Part shown: positions 46,173 through 57,699 of the stretch, one piece after another
How the letters are laid out: every line of letters begins with the position of its first letter
How positions within the stretch are numbered: position 1 is the stretch's first letter
Source: Iris pallida
Taxonomy: Eukaryota; Streptophyta; Magnoliopsida; Asparagales; Iridaceae
Direction: 5' to 3'
DNA: 64,000 bases
NCBI GenBank assembly: GCA_029216955.1
Contig: JANAVB010015600.1
Span: forward strand, 38,534,134 to 38,598,133
Notes under the pieces: model-generated
The model's database searches: none
Told to the model about the DNA's origin: nothing
The model's input: only the letters and a program-made list of their open reading frames with translations
Program-made: the position numbers and the translations under genes

Positions 46173-48035
46173 GTAATACTGGGTTGATTTGAATCATTTG
46201 AGTTTGCATATACAGTACTTGGTTCAGTTGATTGCATATGCAATGTTGGGTGAATTGATAAACTGAGACTCATATCAGTGTTCTGTTATTTAAATCTAGG
46301 ACTTCATAACAGTGTTGCCACCAAAGTTGAATCTTCATAGCAATGTTTTGATGAACCTGGGACTCATAATCATTGTCTTGGTAATTAACTGAACTAGAGA
46401 CTACATGTGACAATAATAACCTGAGAATTAAATCTCAGACATTGGAAGGAGACACTATTTTCAATAGGTCTTTTGTGTATAGGAATATGCACTAATAATG
46501 GGATATTAGTGAAGAATACCTAAACTGTGGATGTGAGAAAATTTTTGGAACCAAGGTTGCAGTGACATGAGGCAATATGAGAGTTAATGCAACTGGCTGA
46601 GAAATGGGTTTAGCAATAGTCTACTATTCTTAGAGTACTCTAGCTTGAGTTAGATACTTGTGTTAGTGATGTATAGGAGATATAAGGGATGGGTCCTTCC
46701 AACTGTTTAAGAATTTAATCAAATGGTAAGTTTGCAACTCTATTATCTAGGTAGTTAAGTATTATGAATATTGTGTATTAGTATCTATCAATAAAGATAC
46801 ATGGGGACTTTAGATTGTAACTAGTTTACCTTATGAAAGTATGATTAGATAGTAAAACCTTTAACTATAAAATTGTATTTAATTTAATCAATTGTACCAA
46901 ATTTTAACAGTAGGAATGGACTTGATAGTTCATAGGCAGTTGGTGAGTTGGTTAGACTATAGTCTCAATAAGTAGACAGCTAGTAGCAATACCCTTTAGT
47001 GCTAGATTAGAACTGTTAAATTAGAACTTAGAATAACATTAGAATAACAAGCTTAGTATTTTCCTTAATATCATTGTGTCTCTTTTGACACAGATTTTTG
47101 GACATCAAACTGGTTGACTACAAATTCAGGCAAGTACACCGACTCGAACCCTTTACTCTGTATTTCTGTCTTGCTTCATGTTCCCATATTGACACGTGGT
47201 ACACAAGATTGTTTATTGTTCATTGTTCACCGTTCATCGTTCATAGTTCATTGTTCTTACTTGTACATTGGGGTGGGGAAATACTACAGATATGTGACCA
47301 ATCCTATTTTAACTAGGCATTGACTAATAGCTTAGGTCTCATATCGTGCACGTGGGACTCTAAGCCGTACCATTATTTATTGTTTATTGTTCATTACTTA
47401 CCCAATCGGTCACATACTCTGATAGTTATTTCAAATGCATGTTACACTGATAGTATAGTTCATTGTTTCTGGATCTGGTACTATAGTTTCATTGTTATTC
47501 CTGTGCTACCGTTTCATATTTCTGCCTTGTACCATAGTTCATATTGTGATTTTTTTTTTCATGCATTTCAGTTTATATTGTTTAGAGCTTCTTGTCAGGG
47601 TTGTACTTTGCTCTTTTTCTGACAGGATACGTTGCAGGTTTACTTGATAATGTTGTATCTCCATCATGGGCCAAAGCCCGAAGCCAATATAGAGTTGTGC
47701 CTCAGGATAGACTTAGAATTTTAGAGTTATAGTTAGGCCTTTTCTTATATTTGTTTTAGAGGATTTTATCATGTATTGTATTGTATTGTATTGTATTGAA
47801 GATTTCAGGATTGTATAATTTTTTATTCATGTTACCAGATTTAACTCCGGATGATATTGTATAAATAACATGTGGATTGTGGTGATTCTGGAAACGTATA
47901 TAGTAGCTGTGATGTTTTATATTTTCTTGTATCTTAGAGTTTTCCTTAGAATTGTACAGCTTACTTCGTCGTATCCATCGACGAAGGCTGGGCATGTCCG
48001 ACTCGTATCCGATTATTCGGGAGCGGGTCGTGACA
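46173..48035 (+). repeat. Right part of the solo gypsy LTR
   Basis: Continuation of 31537-33246 after gypsy D. No coding sequence. It holds TTCATTGTTCA-type repeats (47205-47260 and 47375-47400) and a TTGTA pentanucleotide microsatellite (about 47773-47798). It ends GGGTCGTGACA. Confidence 0.8.
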
Positions 48036-48040
48036 CAAGT

Positions 48041-48631
48041 TACAAGAATCTCAAATCATTATTGAGAAAAAGGATGATGAGATTCAATCCCTCAGAAGGG
48101 CTTATGATTTTGCTATGCATAAAGTTCAAGCTGCAAATAAAAGGGAATATGATACCTCTACTAAGTATAAAGATCATCGTGTGCAGGGTAAAAAAACTAG
48201 TTGATAAAAATACTGCTCGCACACATGCTCCAAGACACGCCTACACTGATCACAATGCTAGTCACAATTCTTACATGAACAAGAACACTACACATAGGTC
48301 CTATCCTAACACAAGGAAAGGACCCTTTGTTAAGGAGAACACCTCACATCATGCTTTCTATTATCATCACCATAACACTCATGATAGAACTCCTTGCACT
48401 AAAGATCCACATGTGCATAATACTCACACATTCTCTTCTAAATCTTCCATGATGTGCAACTATTGTGGTCTACTTGGACATACTTCAAATTATTGTCAAA
48501 CAAGGAAACAAGTTGATATAAAAGTTTTTAAATGGGTTTCTAAGACTAACAATCAAGGACCCAAACAATCTTGGGTACCAAAATATTCATCTTCAACTTA
48601 TGTTGTAGGTGAAGAATCCTTCTCATGCTAG
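48041..48631 (+). pseudogene. Sirevirus A gag, C-terminal part
   Basis: It resumes the coiled coil cut at 31531: LQESQIIIEKKDDEIQSLRR. After a frameshift near 48185 comes a His/Asn/Thr-rich linker and the second zinc knuckle CNYCGLLGHTSNYC (near 48455-48500), then VFKWVSKTNNQGPKQSWVPK, the usual gag end of this lineage. Two knuckles around a coiled coil are typical of Sirevirus gag. Confidence 0.88.
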
Positions 48632-51600
48632 AAGCAAGTGGATCCTCGATAGCGGTTGCTCACGGCACATGACCGGTGATGCTTCACTTTTTACAACGCT
48701 ATCGATGAAAAAAGAAGGACATGTATCCTTTAGTAACAATCTAAAAGGCCACATCATAGGAAATGGTAATATCGGTTTCCCTCCTTATCCTTGTATTAAG
48801 AATGTTTGTCTTGTTACAAATCTTAAACACAACCTTCTCAGTATTAGTCATCTTACGGATAGTGGTTATGATATTAAGTTTGCTAAACTCAAATGCTTCA
48901 TTACCGATAGCACTAGTGGATCTACAGTGTATGGAGGCATTAGAGAAAACAATATCTATGTTCTCTATCTTGTTGAAGGTACTAACAATGACAGGTGCTT
49001 AGTCGCAAAGAACGATAAAAGTTGGCTTTGGCACATGAGGCTCGGACACGCCAACATGGATACCATCTCTCGTCTTGCAACCAAGAAGCTTGTACGAGGA
49101 CTTCCAAGTATCTCCTTCAAAAAGGATATGGTATGTGAAGAATGTGAGAAAAGTAAGTTGACCAAGTCATCTTTCAAATCCATCAACTTTGTGAGTACCA
49201 CTAGACCACTTCAACTTATTCATATGGATTTATTTAGTCCTAGTAGAGTAGCTAGTCTTGGAGGCAAACTTTACGCTTTTGTTTTGGTTGACGATTTTTC
49301 AAGATTTACTTGGGTCATTTTTCTTGCAAGTAAAAGTGATATTTTTCGTGAATTTGTTGCCTTTTGTAAACGTGTTCAAAATGAGAAAGGCATTTCTATT
49401 AACAAGATTAGAAGTGATCATGGAGGAGAATTTGATAATGCCGATTTTAAAAGATTTAGCGAAAAGAATGGTTTTGGTTATGATTTTGCTTGCCCTCGAA
49501 CTCCTCAACAAAATGTTGTTGTAGAAAGAAAGAATAGAACCGTTGACGATATGGCCCGGGTTATGTTAAACCAATATAAGCATCCCCAATACTTTTGGGC
49601 GAAAGCCGTAAATACGGCATGTCATGTAATAAATAGGGTCTTAATTAGACCTATTTCTAAAGAGACTCCTTATGAGCTTTGGTTTGACAAAATTCCCTCT
49701 ATTTAGTATTTTAAAGTTTTTGGATGCAAATATTTTATTTCGAATACCAAGGAAAACCTAGGCAAGTTTCAAGAAAAAGCTTATGAAGGTATTTTCCTTG
49801 GCTACTCAATACATAGTAAAGGTTTTCGTATCTTTAACAAAAGAAGTCTCGTTGTCGAAGAGTCAATTAATGTCTCTTTTGATGAACTTAACTCTTCTAC
49901 ATCCTCCTCATCCGATGATATTGATCTCATCTCTTTTAGTTTGGAGAATTCTTCTATTGGAGATCCTTGTCCTTCTTCATCTAACGATAAAATTGTGACC
50001 CCTCCAACCAAAGATTCTCCACCACTCGAGCCTCCTCAAGAGGACCTCCCAAAGGAATGGAGATTTGTCCCTAATCATCCTAAGGAGCTTATCATTGGTG
50101 ATCCTTCAGCTTGTGTCAATACTAGATCCTCCACTCGTGATCTTTGTACAAACATGGCTTTTATTTCTCAAATAGAGCCTAAAAATATTAATAATGCTTT
50201 TCATGATGAATTTTGGATGATAGCAATGCAAGAAGAGCTAAATCAATTTGAGCGAAATAAGGTTTGGGAACTTGTCCCTAAACCTAACAACCACCCCATT
50301 ATTGGAATTAATGGGTGTTTCGTAATAAACTTAATGAAGATGGGTTAGTCACTCGTAACAAATCCCGATTGGTTGCTCAAGGAAATAACCAAGAGGAAGG
50401 CATTGACTACGATAAAACCTATGCTCCGGTTGCTCGTCTTGAATCCATTCGCATGCCATATGCTTTTGCTTCCTTTAATGATTTCAAACTTTTTCAAATG
50501 GATGTTAAAAGTGCTTTTTTAAATGGCATTATTAAAGAGGAAGTTTATATTAAGCAACCTCCTGGCTTTGAAGATTTTTAATTCCCTCATCACGTCTTCA
50601 AACTACACAAAGCCCTTTATGGCCTCAAACAAGCTCCTCGTGCTTGGTATGACCGCCTTAGTTCCTTTCTTATCTCTCACAACTTTACTAAGGGCAAAGT
50701 CGACACCACTCTTTTTATCAAATCCCTTAATGGCACACTTTTGTTAGTTCCAATTTATGTCGATGACATTATCTTTGGTTCTACTAATAATACACTTTGT
50801 GTAGAATTTGCTAAAGTAATGCAGGATGAATTTGAAATGAGCATGATGGGAGAACTATCCTTCTTTTTGGGCTTGCAAATAAACAAGGACCCAAAGGAAC
50901 CTTCATCAATCAAGCCAAATACACAACGGATCTCCTCAAACGCTTCGAACTTGACTCATCCAAATCAATGAGGACTCCAATGGCAACAACGAAATAACTT
51001 GATAATGATGAAGATGGTATCTCGGTCGACATTCGTAAGTATAGAGGTATCATCGAAAGCCTACTCTATTTAACTGCTAGCCGGCCTGATATTATGTTTA
51101 GTGTTTGTCTTTGTGCACGGTACCAAGCTTATCCAAAGGAATCGCACTTATGTGCTGTAAAGCGTATTTTTTGATATCTCAAATGCACCACTAATATGGG
51201 ACTTTGGTATCTGAAATCTTTATCCTTTGAGCTTCACGGCTTCTCGGATGCAGATTTTGTCGGATGCAAAATTGACCGAAAAAGTACTAGCGGCACATGT
51301 CAATTTCTTGAAAAATCCTTGGTATCGTAGTTTAGTAAGAAACAAAACTCTGTTGCTCTTTCAACCACTGAGGTCGAGTATATAGCGGTCGGATGCTGTT
51401 GTGCACAAATTCTTTGGATGTCACAAACACTTGTAGACTATGGCATTTCTTCTACTTGTACTTCCATTAAATGTGATAATACTAGCTCGATAAATCTCAC
51501 GAAAAATCTGATTTGTCACTCACGCATGAAGCACATTGAGATTAGACACCAATTTCTTCATGACCATCAACAAAAGGGGGATGTTCGCCTTGATTTTATT

Positions 51601-51702
51601 GACACTACATATCAATTGGCCGACATCTTCACCAAACGACTCCCGGAGGATCGTTTTGTCTTTCTTTGCCAAGAATTAGGCATCATTCATTTTGACATCT
51701 AG
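48609..51702 (+). pseudogene. Sirevirus A pol: protease, integrase, reverse transcriptase, RNase H
   Basis: The protease motif WILDSGCSRHMTGD is intact. Pre-integrase zinc residues occur in LWHMRLGHANMD and CEECEKSK. The integrase triad is visible: HMDLF, RSDHGGEFDN, and the Glu of VVVERKNRT. RT has FQMDVKSAFLNG and IYVDDIIFGSTN (YVDD at about 50757). RNase H has DRKSTSGTC, ALSTTEVEYIA and CDNTSSINLTKN, and pol ends LADIFTKRLPEDRF and FDI at 51702. A TAG at about 49705, a frameshift near 50310, a TAA near 50579, a further frameshift near 50900 and stops near 50995, 51171 and 51330 disable it. Without these it would be a full-length copia polyprotein. Confidence 0.93.
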
Positions 51703-51716
51703 CTCCAATCAGATGG

Positions 51717-51900
51717 CACACCGACGACATACGGCGGTATACCGACGGCAGATCGATTTGTGTTCAAAACTAGGTTATGTACACATAATTGGTATACCGT
51801 CGGCATACACCGGTATGCAGAGGGCATGCCGTTTGACGCTGAGCCAGCCAGTCAACTCAGCTTCGGGCCTCACCATGTCTTCCATCTTACTTTATATCTT
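51717..51900 (+). promoter_or_regulatory. Candidate internal promoter for the Sirevirus A extra ORF
   Basis: Directly after the pol stop, LTR-type palindromes return: CACACCGACG, GGCGGTATACCGACGGC, TTGGTATACCGTCGGC, CACCGGTATGC and GGGCATGCCG (51717-51832). A TTTATAT box follows at 51891, then a 250-bp C/T-rich leader and the ATG at 52157. The palindromes are the same kind as in the LTR U3. Sirevirus B has a parallel layout at 21925-21623. Confidence 0.55.
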
Positions 51901-52156
51901 TTTCAAACTCTCTCACTAACTACCCATCCTATCACATCCTATCCCTCACTAATACCTATCCCATCCTTTCAACTCCCTTCATTAATTAAATTCATCATTC
52001 CTTTCTTTCAAAAACTCCCCTCGTTAATTACATTTATCACTTCTCCTCAAAACCCCCAACTCTTTAAATTCCTCTTCTCCTTTTTAAAACCCAAACTCCT
52101 TCTTCCTCCTCTCCATCCTCCATCACTTCTCCCTCCTACTTCTACCATCACCCATA

Positions 52157-53358
52157 ATGGCCACTCACAAACGTCCTCGCTCCACCATAGTTTCCAACCC
52201 ATTCACTCCGGTGCCCCTACCAAATGGTGCCTATGATCCGAAGATTTTTACCTCCGCCCTAGCTGCCGATGCATGGTTCCACCATTTTGCCAACCACGCC
52301 ATCTTCAAAGGTAAGGCCATCAACTGGAATGTATTCTCCGACCATCTCTCACTTTTTGAGACGGCCGGCCTCTCCTTTCTTTTACGTCTGCAAATGCCAG
52401 TCTATCCGGTGGTGGTGCGCCTATTCTAATGCAACCTCATTCCCAATCTGCAAAATAACGCCATCCAGACCATGGTCAATGATCGCCACTTTCACCTCAC
52501 GGCTCGCAATATTACAGAAATTCTCAAAATACCAAATCGAAAAGATGCTCTGTCGACCTTGGTCGGTCTTTATCCTACTGCTGAAGTCGCCTATGATGAG
52601 TTCTGCGGCATCATCTGCAAGGAACCCAATCCTCCGGCCATTACGGCCCTCTCCAAGCAATTGGAGCCCTTCTTCTACGAGCTCCATCGTATCATCTGCC
52701 ACACTCTCTACCCCAAGGCCGGCAACTACGATGCAATCTCCAATTATGCACTCGTCTGCAAGTATTTCCTGTACTCCAAGAAGACTTGGTCATTTCCCAA
52801 GACTCTCTTCAATGCATTCTTCTCTGTCCTTCCAGCGGGAAAGCAATCCCTCAACTATGGCGCCTTCATCACCCTTATTCTTGAGGCCAAGGGCGTGGAC
52901 CTCTCTCTCTCTACCAGTCGGATGGCGTTCCCTCCTTTCTTGTCATTTCCCGCTCTGCCCCTGGTGCATCAGCGTCTCATGCTTCATCCTCCCATGAACC
53001 ACCGGCCACTTCTCCTACAGCGCCATCTTCTGTACCTCCTCCATCTGGTCATTTCATGCCGCTGACCCAGTAGCATTTTAATATACGTATGGCTCAAGCG
53101 GAGGAGCAGATAAGGGCCAATACCCGCGGCCTTTGGAATCTTATCCAGAGTTGCTTCCATGACCAGGCTTACTTTATCCAGCAGACTCTTCAGGACTGCA
53201 ATGCTTATCTGGATCTTAACCTTCAGGATCCTCAATACCAAGGCTCCCGCTTCTCTGACCCCAATGACTACGGATTCATGTACCCGGATGGTGTGGATCC
53301 CTTCGGTGCTTTTCACGAGACTCGAGGTGGAGAGGACGATGATTCGGCGGATGAGTAG
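52157..53358 (+). pseudogene. Sirevirus A extra 3' ORF (envelope-like position)
   Basis: It starts MATHKRPRSTIVSNPFTPVP and reads through IFKGKAINWNVFSDHLSLFE, a single TAA at 52427, LTARNITEILKIPNRKDALS, FFYELHRIICHTLYPKAG, TWSFPKTLFNAFFSVL and YGAFITLILEAKGVDL. After a frameshift near 52915 come a Ser/Pro/Ala-rich linker and a tail with AEEQIRANTRGLWNLIQSCF, then FMYPDGVDPFGAFHETRGG, EDDDSADE. About 400 codons. FYELHR, the PKT motif and the linker-plus-acidic-tail layout are shared with the Sirevirus B ORF. It resembles the putative plant transposon protein family. No signal peptide or membrane segment was seen, so an envelope role is not supported. Confidence 0.72.
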
Positions 53359-53645
53359 TTGCGGGCTCCTGTTGGTGGCGGTCGAATAAATTTGGTATCG
53401 TTTTAGTGTTTGTCCTTTGAGGTCCTTCGGGGACCCTTAGTATGGTTTTATGTCTTGTGTGGTCCTACGGGGACCGTTTTTTGTCTTGCTATGTCTTGCA
53501 TTACTCTCGTGAAGGAGAGTTTATCTGTCTGTTTTTGTTAAGTATCAAGCATGTACTCTCATCTTTTAATATCTAATATATGCATGCTTTTGTTCTCTTT
53601 CACGCTTTACTATTTTTTGCTATAATTCTTTATTATCCATCTTTG
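53359..53645 (+). other. Sequence between the extra ORF and the polypurine tracts
   Basis: T-rich 3' non-coding sequence with short repeats (GGTCCTTCGGGGACC and GGTCCTACGGGGACC at about 53421 and 53461, each a small inverted repeat). No gene. Confidence 0.5.
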
Positions 53646-53757
53646 ATTAAGTGACAAAGGGAGAAAAAACGTATTGAGGGGGGAGTAGTCTACCTACGGG
53701 GGAGTCACTCCCTGAAGATGATATCTCTCTGTTTTGTCAATTATCAAATGGGGGGAT
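53646..53757 (+). promoter_or_regulatory. Polypurine tract cluster of Sirevirus A
   Basis: AAAGGGAGAAAAAACG, GAGGGGGGAGTAG, ACGGGGGAGTCAC and AAATGGGGGGAT lie within 110 bp; the last abuts the 3' LTR start TGTTGGCGC. TTGTCAATTATCAAA before the last tract is shared with Sirevirus B. Several tracts are typical of Sireviruses. Confidence 0.88.
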
Positions 53758-55008
53758 TGTTGGCGCATTTTATTTTGATAATATTAACAGCACCTTTGTA
53801 GTCTAGTTTTCTCTGAATTTTAGCTAACAGGTAACCTCTCAAAGCTCTCCTACAAAAAGATCTGTCCATTCAAGCCGAGTCATCAAAGCCTTATAGACGT
53901 TCCTAAAAGAAGACTGAAGAAAAGACCAGCGCTCCTTAAAGACAGCTCTCAAAAGACTTAAGATTTCGAGTCTGTACAAGGTCTAGGTCTTTCTGTATAA
54001 ACACCTAAGGTTGGATGACAAACATAAAGCTCTTCTATTTTTCAGTCAAAAATCAATGTCTAAAGAAATGGCATACCGAAGGTATACCGCTGTGTACCGA
54101 CGGTATACCATTTCTGAGCCACAAAAATGTTCTGTGATAAACCTCGGCATACCGACGGCATACTACAGTTTACCGACGGTATACCGATTTGTGAGCCACA
54201 AAATATTCTATGACGAACTTTGGCATACCGATGGCATACAACAGTATACCGACGGTATACTATTTTGTGAGCCACAAAATGTTCTGTGACGAACATCGGT
54301 ATACTGACAGCATACCGCTGCATACCGACGGTATACCGCGTCATCTGATTTGATTTTTGAATGGACAAATACTAGCATTAAATGCTCCCAACAGATATAA
54401 TTATTACGGTTACTGTTACGAACGGAATGCCGACGGTATGTCGGTCCATACCGACGGCATACCGTCTGGGTTATGTTCAGGAGCATTAAATGCTACCCTC
54501 TCTTGGTTTTCTAAATAAATGGATTCTTTTCTTCCATTGAAGGCTATCCACTCAAGCCATAAATTTCTCAATAATCAAGAGCTCCACCATTACTACTCTA
54601 TCCAAGCTTTTAATTGTCATCCAATCCAAAAGTGCTAGAGTATTCAAGAGTTGTACTTTTCGATCTTCAAGTGTTGTAGAAGATCAACAGTTTCTTTTCC
54701 TTTACTTTTGAAGTTGACGAACCTTCGTAAGAAAACTCGTGTGTAAGAAGTTGGCGAGTTCTTCGGATCCAAACTCGTATTGAAGTTGGCGAGTTCTTCT
54801 GATCCAAACTCGTGTGTATCTATTTACTCAATAGTAGATTTAAGCTGAAGAGAGTTTCGGGACTGGATTGCCTCTAGGCAAGAGGCCAGGATACATCGAG
54901 TGTTTGATTTTCTCACTCTCTCTTATTTTACTTCAGTGATATAGCTTACTTGTGTTTAGTTTTATTTTATTTTTTTGTTCACCTCCCTTCCCTCTCAAGG
55001 TTTCTATA
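53758..55008 (+). repeat. 3' LTR of Sirevirus A
   Basis: Starts TGTTGGCGC and ends TTTCTATA, where the 5' copy ends TTCTACA. It contains the same palindrome array (54070-54470), a TAAATAAAT box (54512) and the duplicated GAAGTTGGCGAGTTCTTC segment. The bases after it (GTAAACGCTCC) are tnp2 of CACTA3. Confidence 0.92.
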
Positions 55009-57039
55009 GTAAACGCTCCATGAACACGTGGCAATCATGACTCTTCATCCCTATCAGCTTGCGTTCCTTAAGATCGACACATCTTGCCAGATTCGACACG
55101 TAACCGTCAGGGAATCTCAAGTTTCTAATCCGATTGCATATTATCAATTTATCATTCCTACTCAGTGTAAATAGTGCTGAGGGCTTGACCCAGTTACCAT
55201 TGGATCTTCGTGTTAGATGCAACTCTCGACGCCTGCAAATAATTTCCAAGTCCTTTCTTGCTTTAGGATTGTCTTTCGTTTTTCCCTTGATATCCATCAC
55301 CGTATTGAAGATGTTGTCGAATACATTTTTCTCAATATGTATGACATCAAGATTGTGTCTTATGAGATTGTCCTTCCAATAAGGTAAGTCCCAAAAGATA
55401 CTCCGCTTCGTCCAATTAAGGTTATGTCCGAATCCTTCTAGGTGATGGCCCGAACTCGAATCTTCTTTTATAGTCGGCAAATCCTCTACCTCCGTCCAAA
55501 CGATATCTCTAGTCAATCTCAACGGGGAAGGAGTTATTTCATGTTTACCAGCTCTAAAGGCATCCATGTTCCTTCTCAATGGATGCGACATAGGAAGCAA
55601 CTGACGATGGCAATCAAAAAACAAGCTTTTTCTCCATTATGAAGGCGAAATGCCTTACTTTTTTCCATACATATCGGACAAGACATAATACTATGAGTAA
55701 TCCACCCAGATAACATTCCGTATGCTGGAAAATCATTAATGGTCCACATCAACATCGCTCTCACCTGAAAGTTCTGCTCCATCGATATATCATACGTCCG
55801 AACGCCGAACTGCCATAATTGTTTCAACTCGTCCACCAATGGCTGTAAGTAGATATCGATGTTCTTTTTTGGATTTTTTAGACCAGGTATGATAAGTGTC
55901 AAGAACATATAAGGAGTCTTCATGCACATCTAAGGTGGTAGATTGTAAAGGGTCAAAATCACCGGCCAACATGAGTACTGAGCCCCCGACTGTCCGAAAG
56001 GAGTGAATCCATCAGAACATAAAGCCAGCCGAACATTCCTAGGCTCTGCAGCAAATCCAGGATGACATCGATCAAAATGCTTCCATGCCTCTCTATCAGA
56101 TGGGTGAGATAATTCTCCTTCATCCATCTTTCGTTCTTTACTATGCCATGTCATATATTCTGCAGTATTCGAGGATATATACATTCTCTGTAGCCTCTTT
56201 GTGATCGACAAAAACTGCATGTATTTGTAGGGGCACAACCTTGCTCGTGCAATTGATTTTTTTTGTCCCGAATGGGCTTGTACTGGTCCTCGTGACAGAA
56301 AATACATTTATCTTTATCATTGTTCTCCTTGTAGTACAATATGCAGCCGTTTCGACAACAATCTATCTTTTCGTAGCCTAATCCAAGTTTTCGTATCATC
56401 ATCTTCGACTTGTAAAAGTTTTCTGGCAAAATTTTTCTCTCCTTTTGGCAGAAACTCTCTAACAAACTAAGTTATCCGATCGTAGCATTCTTGTGGCAAG
56501 TTAAAATCAGACTTGAGGTTCAACAACCGCATCACCACCGACATGACATAATGAGAATCACAACCCGGATATAATGGAGTATCAGCATGGTTGAACATAT
56601 CATAGAACTCCTTTGCAACAGGATTTGGATCCTCCGGATCAAAACTTGGACCGGTACAAGCCGCATCAAATACCAACTCACGTGCCAAGTTTCGATGCTG
56701 ATATTGGAAGTGGTCTCCAAGAGTGGGGTCTCCCACCTCCGTATTGAAGGAGGACTGATATTGCGAAATCGAAGGTTCTCCTTGAGTCGTCCACTCATTG
56801 TAGCTCGGTACGAAACCCTTCTTGTAGAGGTGCTCTCTCACGAGATCTACCTCTCTGAATGGTATATTACGACAATTGACACAATGACACTTTATGAGCC
56901 TTCCGTCTATGAAATAAGGTTGGCTACTGGCGTATCTCAGAAATTCCTTAACGTCCGCCTTGAAATCCTCTGTCAAACCATTCTTGCTCTCATGTCGCCG
57001 ATTGTACATCCACGAACGATTAACTAAGTATCGATTCAT
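55009..57039 (-). pseudogene. CACTA3 transposase (tnp2 family), N-terminal two thirds, cut by Sirevirus A
   Basis: The ATG at 57039 opens MNRYLVNRSWMYNRRHESKN, then the transposase-associated domain (FLRYASSQPYF, IKCHCVNCRNIPF, REHLYKKGFVPSYNEWT). The tnp2 core follows: FYDMFNHADTPLYPGCDSHY, LPENFYKSKMMIRKLGLGYE, CCRNGCILYYKE, HPSDREAWKHFDRCHPGFA, TINDFPAYGMLSGWITHS, SIFWDLPYWKDNLIRHNLDV and GMKSHDCHVFMERLL, which ends at the LTR edge (55009). A stop after YDRIT (56467), frame changes near 56300, 55970 and 55620, and a stop at 55930 disable it. The C-terminal third is absent on the other side of Sirevirus A. It is one of two tnp2 copies in the window. Confidence 0.93.
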
Positions 57040-57189
57040 TATTTAAACCAATTCTGCACCAAGTACCATATATGTTTGTAAATACAAGTAAAATTTAATA
57101 TAGTACATAATTGTAATAATTAAGCATGACTATATATGTTGTATATCCACTCCCGCCTCGAAATCTATATCATACCATTAATCCTATAA
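57040..57189 (-). other. 5' leader of CACTA3 tnp2
   Basis: AT-rich sequence upstream of the tnp2 ATG. No distinct promoter motif can be assigned. Confidence 0.4.
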
Positions 57190-57515
57190 GTATGGATATC
57201 AAAATCGGTAATATCGACCATTCCTATGAGTATCGGTATCAAAATTGGTTTTATTAGTATCGACCTTATTGGATTAGTAATGGCCTATCGGTTCGGTATC
57301 GACCGTGTCGGATTAGTATCGGCCTATCGGTTCGGTATCAGCCATATCGGATTGGTATTGGCATTATTGAATTGGTATCGTCATATCCGATAGGTATCGG
57401 CCGTATAGGATTGGTATTGGCCATATAGGATTGGTATTGGCCGTATAAGATTGGTTTCAACCTTATCGGATTAGTATCGGCTGTATCATATCTGTATCGG
57501 ATATCCAATTCCAAT
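57190..57515. repeat. Degenerate tandem array, unit about 20 bp
   Basis: Units of the form GGATTGGTATTGGCCATATA repeat about 15 times with substitutions and small length changes. The most regular copies lie at 57408-57470. It lies between the tnp2 start and the right end of CACTA3, a place where promoter or subterminal functions are expected. Confidence 0.85.
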
Positions 57516-57699
57516 TTCCCTAATTTCGAATAATTTACGAAAGCCCAAAACTTTAGCTATTCCCATGATTCCAAAGCCATATCTCCACTGTGTTTGTTCC
57601 GTGTCCAAAACCATAGCTAATGTTTACATATGTATCTTTAACCGCATCCAAAATTGAAAATATAAAAACACTAAAAAACATATATGCAAAGAGGGGATT
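57516..57699. other. CACTA3 5' region without recognised feature
   Basis: AT-rich spacer between the 20-bp array and the G-rich block. Two similar phrases (CCAAAACTTTAGCTA and CCAAAACCATAGCTA) repeat near 57545 and 57605. Confidence 0.4.

Larger units (their letters stand above)
31537..48035 (+). mobile_element. Solo LTR of a gypsy-family element in Sirevirus A gag, itself holding gypsy D
   Basis: It starts TGTAACTCC and ends GAGCGGGTCGTGACA; the end matches the terminus of the gypsy D LTR. The flanks are CAAGA (31532-31536) and CAAGT (48036-48040), a 5-bp target duplication with one change, and the gag coiled-coil frame continues across. LTR sequence is 31537-33251 and 46173-48035, about 3.58 kb without gypsy D. 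A CTCTATAAATTGG box near 32071 and a pyrimidine-rich leader indicate plus orientation. No gag-pol belongs to it, so it is a solo LTR left by recombination. Confidence 0.85.
25309..55008 (+). mobile_element. Sirevirus A, plus-strand Ty1/copia element inserted in CACTA3
   Basis: It has a 5' LTR (25309-30165 including CACTA4), an initiator-Met type primer site (30168-30180), gag (30220-31531 and 48041-48631), pol (48609-51702), an extra ORF (52157-53358), polypurine tracts and a 3' LTR (53758-55008). Two CCHC knuckles flanking a gag coiled coil, several polypurine tracts, palindromes in the LTR and the extra 3' ORF mark it as a Sirevirus. The right flank is tnp2 of CACTA3. The 5' LTR lacks its first 41 bp compared with the 3' LTR, and no left target copy is visible, so the left junction was rearranged or deleted. 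Confidence 0.92.

Noticed and set aside
47098..47622. ORFs of 70-100 codons with Ser/Phe-rich sequence
   Set aside because: They lie within the solo LTR, in TTCATTGTTCA repeats, with no recognisable domain.
52157..53358. Calling the extra ORF an envelope gene
   Set aside because: The position fits, but no signal peptide, transmembrane segment or fusion-type hydrophobic stretch was seen.
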